Shown here piece after piece: positions 56,001 through 64,000 of a DNA stretch of 64,000 bases. The stretch comes from Buxus sempervirens (Eukaryota > Streptophyta > Magnoliopsida > Buxales > Buxaceae): assembly GCA_947561395.2 (NCBI GenBank), contig OX387190.1, positions 32,172,858-32,236,857 on the forward strand, read 5' to 3'. The translations under genes were made by a program, and so were the position numbers. The notes beneath the pieces were generated by a model. The model made no database searches and was not told the DNA's origin. It was given only the letters and a program-made list of their open reading frames with translations. Numbering within the stretch: the first letter of the stretch is position 1; the number at the start of each line of letters is the position of its first letter.

Positions 56001-56348
56001 CAGACCACGAGCACCTTGTTTTGGGCCTCCATCGCACATCCGAGATACTAATCCCTTCCCCCCCCCCATTGGCTATACATTAGAAAACCTAACACGACCC
56101 TAATTAGTCCTCCGAGACGGAATTAGGTGCCTCATTGTCATCCCTACTACCGCCTACCGAGCGGTTGTAGACTTTAACAGGCGTCTAATTTTGTAAGTTC
56201 TATAATGAAGCTGAAAGGCACGTGACGTGTCAGATGTGTTGCATGAGGTTTCGCATTTGCCGTCAGCCGCCACTGGATCATTGTACTTGTCCACCCAAAA
56301 TCGTCTGCCGGCCGCAAGGCTGTGGCTGTGAGGCAAAGATTTACATCC

Positions 56349-56460
56349 GCGTGAGATGTTGCCACGGCATGTGTTTATCAATGGGAAAATGCCTTTCACA
56401 TTGAAAAAATGTGAAAAAACACAGGCCGTGAGATGTTGCACCTAGCAACATCTCATGGCT
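56349..56460. repeat. Small hairpins upstream of the RING-H2 gene
   Basis: TGAGATGTTGC faces GCAACATCTCA across ACCTA at about 56430-56456. TTTCACAT faces ATGTGAAA at about 56393-56415. GTGAGATGTTGCCACGGC occurs also at 56351. Together they look like a small foldback element about 400 bp before the start codon. Confidence 0.5.
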
Positions 56461-56855
56461 GCTCCAAATGTCTTCCGCACGTAACGAGGCAGATGATTTC
56501 ATCTCACCGAAACAAGAACAAAGAGAAATCATGCGTTCGATCGAACCGTCCAGACAAATAATACCCCACCTTCTAAATTCTAATCCTGAGGTGATCCACC
56601 AATTCGATCCCAACACAAGACCAAAAGCACTCTGTTCCACTGCTCCACACCACCATACAGTACAATCCACAGAAAGAGAAAAACAGAAAGCAACAAGGAG
56701 AAGTCAACAATGGCCAGCTTACCTCAACCACTGGTAAATGGTAACCAATCAACCACAGTCAAAGCCATATTCCTTCTTAAACACATTCTCTCCCTCATGC
56801 TTCCATGCTTCACCTAACTCCAAATCCGATCTCCAAGCCCCCAACCAAAAAAAAC

Positions 56856-57347
56856 ATGGGAGCTTTATCGGCTTTCTTCTCCCAACTTTACACCATTACT
56901 GCCTTCTGGGTCACCGTCTTGGTTATTCAAGCAATTGCTTCAATCCGATTACTGCGTCGAAGGGTTCTGAGGAGCTTCCACAAAAAACCCATCTCAAAAG
57001 CTCGGTACATGGCCTTGATTGAAGAAAAGAATCCTGCAGCTCGTTTTGTAACTGAATTGATGCCGGAGTTAATCGAATGCGCCGTTTGTTTGTCCAAATT
57101 TGAGGAAGGAGTAGAGATCAGAGAGCTCAGATGCAAGCACACGTTCCACAAGGATTGCTTCGATCGATGGCTCAGGCATGATCGGAACACCTGCCCGCTT
57201 TGCCGGAATCCGGTGCTGCCTGAACACATCGTGATCGAAAACCGCAGATTGAGAAGCCAGCAGGAACACTACTATGGCAGTGATGAAGATCAGCTACTAT
57301 TCTTGTTCAGTGCCGCTCATGGAGGTAGATCATACAGATTGTTCTAA
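56856..57347 (+). CDS. RING-H2 E3 ubiquitin ligase with N-terminal membrane anchor
   Basis: A single exon encodes 163 residues. The chosen start (MGALSAFFSQLYTITAF) is in a good context after AAAAAACATGG. The open frame extends 17 codons upstream to another ATG, but the hydrophobic segment at residues 5-30 (TITAFWVTVLVIQAIASIRL) then sits at the N-terminus as in XERICO and RHA2-type ligases. The RING-H2 finger at about residues 72-117 has the order C-x2-C, C-x-H, H-x2-C, C-x2-C: CAVCLSKFEEG, LRCKHTFHKDCFDRWLRHDR and NTCPLCRNPVLP. Such proteins sit in the ER or plasma membrane and move ubiquitin from an E2 to a substrate; several act in ABA or stress signalling. The exact orthologue and substrate cannot be read from the sequence. 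Confidence 0.85.
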   Translation: MGALSAFFSQLYTITAFWVTVLVIQAIASIRLLRRRVLRSFHKKPISKARYMALIEEKNPAARFVTELMPELIECAVCLSKFEEGVEIRELRCKHTFHKDCFDRWLRHDRNTCPLCRNPVLPEHIVIENRRLRSQQEHYYGSDEDQLLFLFSAAHGGRSYRLF

Positions 57348-57422
57348 TCTAGATGATGTTAGTTTCCTATTTAATCTAGATGATGTTATACAGATTGTTC
57401 TAATTTAGATGATTTTAGTTTC
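57327..57422. repeat. Duplicated segment across the RING-H2 stop codon
   Basis: The sequence around the stop (ATACAGATTGTTCTAATCTAG then ATGATGTTAGTTTC) recurs at 57386-57422 as ATACAGATTGTTCTAATTTAG then ATGATTTTAGTTTC. A third partial copy (TTTAATCTAGATGATGTTA) lies between. The duplication is in the 3' UTR and does not alter the protein. Confidence 0.8.
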
Positions 57423-59313
57423 ATGGTCGATATGGGTATTGTCTCAGATTTTGAAACAGTTGGAAATATAGAGATCATGGTATCATATCTGTGTTTTGAA
57501 TCAAGTTTTATTTCAAGTTTTCTTTCATTGATAATGTATCATGGAAAAAAAAATTCTGGTATTAGCCTTTGAATCAAAGTGAAGATGCCGGGTTTGCTGG
57601 AGGAAGATTTGCTTTTCTGGGGTTTACAGATTTCTGCAAATTGGGTGCCAAAAGAACCTGAAAATACCCACCCTTTTGCCTCATTAACAAGTCCCTCAAC
57701 TGTGGACATCTTCTATCTAATCCTAAACAGGAGTTTTACCTTGTAGTTTCATCCCCTTCAAGTGTGCTGCACTGCATTAAAACTAGCTTAGATGGCTAGA
57801 ACTGCAGGTTTGGAATATCTGAAGCTCTGTTGTAGAATTAGCTTAGAAGGAAGATGATTATGGTGTTTCATAAATCCTGTTTGCCGTGGGTCCTCAATTA
57901 GATTAGATATCGGATTGATCCAAATTTGACAAGTGACTTGGATTCGCCTGATCTTTTCTTAAACCAGCAGCTTTTGCTTTTAAATTAGCTTTTTCCCTGT
58001 GAAATAGTGAGAAGCGTCTCATAACAGTTATATGTAGAATTCAAGATGCAATATTTTATTTATGTGTCGGGCCATCTTTGGTCACATAAAGTGATATGAC
58101 CACGAAGCACTGAAACATGACCTTAAGATACCCAATAAACTACTTGCAAAGAATAACACAATTATAAGGATGAATATTAATAACAGCTAATAAATCCAAG
58201 AAAATTTCTTCCAAACAACCAACCATAATATTAAAATTTATTTCAATTGGCCCATCTAAAATAAAGTGGAATCCCTAATCAAAATAACATCCATGGTGGT
58301 AGGGCCTTCAAAGCATGGGACACAAGCATCCAACCTTATTTTCCTTTAGGGACTCAAACCCTACGAATAACAACTCATTATTGAGATGATTATCCATTAT
58401 AAGCAATCAATATAATAAAGATATACATTTATATTATAATTCATTTAATAATATGACAATTCTTTGTATTTAATTGACCTTATAGTATCATGATTTGAAT
58501 TTTGTCACAATCCTCATAATCCACTATAGTTTAGCTAGTGCTTGATATACATTAAAGTACTTAAAACACATTTGATGTCTATAATTAAGATTTTAACTCT
58601 ATCCTAATAGAGATTTTCCTCTACAAATCTATTTTAGTATTTCTAAACTTCTACTGGACTTCATGAAATGACCTAAAAGTAGCTCACCAAAAGAGACCAC
58701 CAGCTACCACCGTATTAATCCGATTAAGGCTAATAATAATATAATTTGCAATTGTATTTATGGTTTTCATCTTTTTAAAGCAAAAGAAATTATATATATA
58801 AATTGAATTGCATTTTTGGCTTCTATATATATATAAGTAGCAAGCCATGAAATGTGCAATGCTTCAAAACCATTGTCCACCAATTTTCTTTCCTTTGAAG
58901 TTACCCCTGCCATGGAATACCATTTGACTTGCATTGCTGTGGAAGAACTAATAATTAATTAAATAAAAGCACGCATTTCAACAAAGTAAAGCAATCCCTC
59001 AACGTAACCACGAAATCCAACGGCTTTATAATCCTTGGGACAATAGAACCATTTCCACTGGAAGCATCTTTATTGTCACCGTTAATGGAGGAACTCAAGT
59101 TCTATACATTGATCAGAGGAACGTTAACATCCAATCTAGATTCTCTTTTCCAAGGAAAATCATTAACAAGTTGACAGATCGCACATAAGAAGGCCAAATG
59201 TATCAGTTAAAAATCCAACGTACGGACGGACCTTCGCAATAAACATCTGGCTCACCTCAACATCATTTTTTTTTTTTTTTGCTTGTAAAGATGGAAGGAT
59301 GAACATTTGGAAT
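57423..59313. other. Intergenic DNA, no gene recognised
   Basis: The left part should be the 3' UTR of the RING-H2 gene and the right end the 3' UTR of the RING-CH gene, which converge here. The middle is AT-rich with short TA runs (around 58790-58835). No coding or transposon structure is supported. Confidence 0.45.
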
Positions 59314-62300
59314 TTACAGAAGTCCTAGCGTCTTCAACTGCTGGACATGCTCAGGTGGAAGTGGTGGAGGACACCAATTCGAATCCATCACTTCACCATC
59401 AACATCCTCCACGACGTATTCCTAATTTAGCAATTGAAAGGCAAATCAAAGAATGATCAACAGATGTATGTAGTTTTAACAACACACGCACGCACATATA
59501 TACATACACACATACATATATGCAGATATGTAATATTAGTAACTCGCAGTCACTGCATCCCATTTTTTCTAAGGACAGACACCTGAACAAAAGATGATCC
59601 CAATGGATCAATCTGAATTCCAAAATATGACTGTCATTTCCGGTAGTCCTAACCAAGTGCTCTTCTGTATCAGACCAAGTTCCAGCCCCAACTTTTACAA
59701 GTAGGTCTGAATTTTGGACTGCACATTCTCATAGATAGCTTGGTTAACCAGGTGCACATAAAAAGGAAAAGGTACTCTATGCCACCGAAGAAGAAGGAAA
59801 ACAGATGCAGGGCATATGGGATACTCACTTTTGTTAGCATTCTTTTAGCAAGAATGTGATAGTGCCGCTGCCAAATCCGCTGGCCAACCATCGTAGCCAC
59901 AAGTACACTGTAGAATATGCCAATCACTGTAAATAGCCCCAGTACAATCAAACCCATTATAAACAGCAATGGTAACCCCGCTTCACCAGCACCTCCTAAG
60001 CAACCACATTCACCTGCTGTACTAGCACAACTTTCAAAGCATGTGGTACAGTCAGTCCACATACAAAGAGTGCCAGGTAAATGGCAGTCTGCACACATTC
60101 TGCAACAGGATAGAAAACAATGAATGAACAAAAGTTATATCATATGGTATAATAAGCCAGGAAACAAACCACTCCAAATATTACCCAAAAGAACATTAAG
60201 AAAAGGATAGACTTAAAAATCTGAACAAATTAAATACAATATTGATCAGTATATCAAAATTGACCTCCTAGGATACAACTAATTCTTCAATCTTCAGAAC
60301 TTCCTGGACAGCATCATCTACCTTTTGATCATACAAACAAAATGTAGATTATAAGAAAGGAAAATTTTTCTGTTTGGCTAGGAGATTCAGAAGTGGTAAA
60401 ACCAAAGCATTTATGCAACAGCAAAAAATACAAAAGTCAACTGGTTACATTCTAAACTCTCCACTGGACAGAAAGGTGATGCACTATTCTTCATGTGAAG
60501 GTGAGTGACCCTCAATCTGTAACCATGTACTAATCAACATCTACTACATGTTCTAATCAACATCACTCCAGGGTTTCATCACGACGAAAAAAAAAACTTT
60601 TTCTCCACAGAATTACTGAAATAGTGCAAAGCAAATGGCATGTAGACTTCCCCTTGAAAGTACAAGACACAAGAAGAGAGTGTGGGTGGCAGAGTGTGCA
60701 GGGGCATAAATGATCTAAGACAACCTTGCCATTAATTAATGCTTGGGAGAAAAGTTCTGACCAAAACAAAAACCTTGTTCATCTCATGTTTCCGAGTTCT
60801 TATTATCCATATAATGAACAACCAATTTTTTTAACTTCAAGTTGTCAACTGCTCTCATGGTAACTTTATAGCTCTTTAATTTATCAAGTTTTCAACTGCC
60901 GCTGCTTCTTTGTTTTTTTTTTTTTTCAAAAGACATCAACTTCATCATTATTTCCTACCAGTAAGTTGGAAAATTTGACAGATGGGATTTAGCACTCAGT
61001 CAGGAACTAAGTTGATTTCATAGGAGTTTCATGGTTCTAAATTAAGTTATGAGCACTGAAGTACATTTTTCTCATTTATTTTGAAGCATTTAAATATCGA
61101 TTCTACAGGACTGTACTTTATATCCAAAAGCCAAAACATCATATTTCCATTGCTGCATCTTCACTCTCTTTTTTTGACTTAACTTTCAGCCATGTATCAA
61201 AAAAAGTCAACAATGCTGATACTCATAGCAGTTTTGTGGTTCCATTTTTAGAAATGAAAAATAAAACAAAATGACCAGCAGGTAAAATAATTGACATCCG
61301 TGAGAATAGAAAGCATGGGAATCTAAATTCAAAACAAATTAGTGGATCAATTAAAGAATGAATCACATCAGTCAAGAAGGCAAAAACATCTCCTAGATGA
61401 GAAAGCAACAGACAGGGCATATGCCAGCTTCTAGTGAAACAAATCAAATAACATTGTTTACCAAAGAATTTGTTCAGAATAAAAATTAGATGTAAACCTA
61501 TTATACTGACAGTAAACGAATATAACAAAAACCAAGATTCCAAACATAACAGAATTTACCCAGGTTGGCAACAACAAAGGCATAATTCCCGACATGGCTG
61601 GGCTAGATCGTTACGCACTCTTCGATCATAACAAGTTATGAAGCACCCAGATAGTCCCAGCAGAGCAAAAAACAACAGCGCTCCTGCAATAATCAGCAAA
61701 AATGACAAATTGCTTGACCACCAATACACGGGTATTGAAAACCAAAAAGTACTAACATCCTTATCCAGATTCAAATAAATACTGTGTCAAATCACCAATA
61801 AAGAATATAAAGAAATACTTCATGAATAAAAATAGCATTAAAGTAAAACATGATTATAACTGAATAAAAATTTTTGGAATTATGACTACATAACAAAACC
61901 CCCAATATTAGAAAAATTCACTTGATGCTGTTTGGATTTGCTTGAATCTCAACCAAAGGGTGCTCTTTCCTACAATATTTTGTAACATATCCTCTTTGTC
62001 AATTTTATGGAATTTAACTATCAGTAAAGGATACTTCTATGGAAAAATGAAAGCCCTGATTGTTATGTGATAAAAATTGAGCATGACTATACTAATGATT
62101 CTGGATTGAATAAACTTAAAAATTTACACCCTGTACGTACCAGACCAATATCAAGGCATATCACCTGTCTTCTCTATCAAACATATCATGTTCGCATTAC
62201 TAGCATGCAGCATGAATATATATCAGTATCGAATAAAACTTGAAACCTCAAGTCATGTTACACCATCTCCTTCAAGGATAACTCGTAGGAATCAAAGGTT

Positions 62301-63362
62301 TTAATTTTGGAGTTGTTTGATAGCTCAAAGTTTCCTATACAAAAAGACTAAATTTATTTTATTCCAAAATACAATTATGGAGGCCTTGGTTCATTCGTAG
62401 GTATTAAAAAAGTAATACAATTTCAACCAAAAACCCAACTACACTAAGGGACAATGCAAAAATAACAACATATTCATCATATGAATTCAGCATACCTAAG
62501 TTGAATTAACAAACAAGATCTAAGCCAAGAACCAAAATTCTCAATAGAAGACAAAAACAATCCATCATTGAACCAAAAGGAAATGAGCAAGGTCCTGTAG
62601 ATCAAAAGCACCAAAATCCCAAATATAGAACGCAACAAAGCACTTGCTATTAACAGGAAATGTAGGGAAGAAGAGATGAGATATAAACATCAGATAATGG
62701 AACAACTAAAACAAACAAGCTATGCAAAAAAAAAATAATCAAGTGATTACGACTTATATCAGATTCTCAGGGCTTTACCACATATGTAATAGAAACTAAG
62801 TTCATTATCAAAACCCCATGCCAAACGAAGCCAGAACTGCTGATAGCCATCAATTAAATACATCAAATATGCCAATGATGTAATGACCTGCACAAACAAA
62901 AGATGAAGAACAAGATTTCAACACACGAATGTCTCATCCAGAATTTCAAAAGGGAAATGGACCAGCAGGTTATATTAGCACAACTAAGCACTCTCCACAG
63001 AATCCTAAAATTTCTCCCTTATTTTCCTTTTTCTCCTTTGAAAAAAACTATCAAACTACTGCTAGGCATTTTAAGCACTGGTTGAACTGATTAACCAAGG
63101 TGCAGTCCCTCTCTGTCCAATTCTAAGAAACTGGTGACAAGTGCAAATTTTACAATTCAATAAAGAAGAAAAAATAAATTGCTAGAAAATATAAGTACAA
63201 GTTCCAATGACATACAAGTTGAACGGCAGCAAAGATAAATATTATATCTCTAGTGACAAAGAAGCGGAATTTCAGGGTTCGCCACTTCCTGTCTGCAAGA
63301 GCATGCACTCTTAAATGATAAGGAGCCTTGCAGGTTGTGCAATGAGCAAATGCAAAACCTTC
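59314..63362 (-). CDS. RING-CH (RINGv, MARCH-like) membrane protein, 3' half
   Basis: Five exons in gene order, 63216-63362, 62779-62887, 61560-61683, 59829-60099 and 59314-59421, join in phase to 252 residues and a stop. The first visible exon begins EGFAFAHCTTCKAPYHLRVH, which carries the last Cys-x2-Cys zinc pair and the tail of the RINGv domain; the rest of the domain lies to the right of the window. Hydrophobic segments follow at RDIIFIFAAVQLVITSLAYL, ALLFFALLGLSGCF, and LPLLFIMGLIVLGLFTVIGI. A Cys-rich loop (CRELCLCCCQPG, CADCHLPGTLC, CTTCFESC) lies between them. The conserved RIWQRHYHILAKRMLTKEYV and NWCPPPLPPEHVQQLKTLGL blocks identify the plant RING/FYVE/PHD-annotated family of membrane E3 ligases. 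Substrate and organelle are not evident. It converges with the RING-H2 gene on the other strand. Confidence 0.88.
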
Positions 63363-64000
63363 CTGCAAAATTATAGTCATAAAATGAAGATTGAGTAGGA
63401 AGGATAAATGCCGCTGAAATTAAAAAGAACCATGTTTTGCTTTAAACAAGCATGAATCTATAATCACGCTAAAGAGAAAACAATTTTCCCATGCACATAA
63501 ATGGAAATCCTACAAAAACAAGTTGAAAATTAGAGTAAAATATAACATGAGGTGCATATTAGACAAACAAATAAATAAATCCTTATCTCCTTATCTATTT
63601 ATTTCTATATCTACTGGAAGTGAAACAAATAAAATCCCCTGTACAATAGAATAAATATGAATCTTTGGGACATTCAAAATCAAATCTAAAAGATTCTAAC
63701 ATAAAAGAACTAATATACACTACAAAAACAGACATTTTATGGTGCTCATATGGCAATTTGAGTTACTGTAGATGCAAAACATACGTGTTAGTCAATATAT
63801 TAATTAAAAAGCATACAAATCCACTATGTTATTTGAGTCTCCATGCGTATATAGTAAAGTGACCCCGGCTACTTTGCCTCAGAAATTAATTTTCTAAGGT
63901 AGTGACATGGTTTGAAAAAACTCAACACAGAATTTGTATAATTGAATTTGCCAAGATTATTGCAGATTCATGCCACAGATGTTGCTCTTTCATATCCATG
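63363..64000 (-). other. Intron of the RING-CH gene to the window edge
   Basis: No further exon of the RINGv domain was found between 63363 and the end, although an acceptor (TTTTGCAG on the minus strand) borders the exon at 63362. The intron therefore continues past the right edge. Confidence 0.55.

Noticed and set aside
56927..57229. 100-codon minus-strand frame
   Set aside because: Antisense shadow of the RING-H2 coding exon.

Overview
The window is nuclear DNA from a flowering plant, most likely a eudicot. Genes are split into many short exons separated by long AT-rich introns, the recognisable proteins are plant families, and the space between genes is filled with degraded plant transposons. 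A run of 200 N (16056-16255) marks an assembly gap. I see no virus, CRISPR array, rRNA or tRNA gene.

Layout. 1-126 (-) is the first 42 codons of a probable plastid-targeted protein that continues beyond the left edge. 1604-2164 (+) is a three-exon fragment of an IST1-like ESCRT gene. Directly after it, 3331-5181 (+) holds the last three exons of a J-domain protein whose HPD exon I cannot find. 6028-10573 (-) is a complete nine-exon phosphopantothenate-cysteine ligase gene (coenzyme A synthesis) with a probable upstream leader exon. 13510-15567 is a 2.06 kb Mutator-like element. 15568-21600 is AT-rich intergenic DNA with the gap, a foldback element, a small Helitron and a possible solo LTR. 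21666-21845 (-) is a small 59-codon gene candidate. 23910-34355 (-) is an ALD1-type aminotransferase (pipecolate / systemic immunity branch) with an unresolved 5' end.

34.5-47.3 kb is a transposon-rich stretch: hAT MITEs, several related Helitrons, a Mutator-type MITE nested in a Helitron, a TTA-flanked TIR element carrying fragments of two host genes, a perfect 50 bp inverted repeat, a DUF212-type pseudogene and a decayed LINE on the minus strand. 48168-53208 (+) is a TRM9-like tRNA wobble-uridine methyltransferase; its only coding intron contains a tandem TRIM-like array and a hAT MITE. 54.9-56.0 kb is a LINE remnant broken up by palindromic repeats. 56856-57347 (+) is a single-exon RING-H2 E3 ligase. 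59314-63362 (-) is the 3' half of a RING-CH (MARCH-like) membrane protein that runs off the right edge.

The host genes are unrelated housekeeping, defence and ubiquitin genes; nothing suggests a biosynthetic cluster. Exon borders were set by reading frame, GT/AG sites and phase. The exon sums are whole codons for the ligase (1005 nt) and the methyltransferase (1242 nt), and the aminotransferase exons are in phase throughout. The most unusual content is structural: nested and tandem transposons, captured gene fragments, and local duplications that touch exons.
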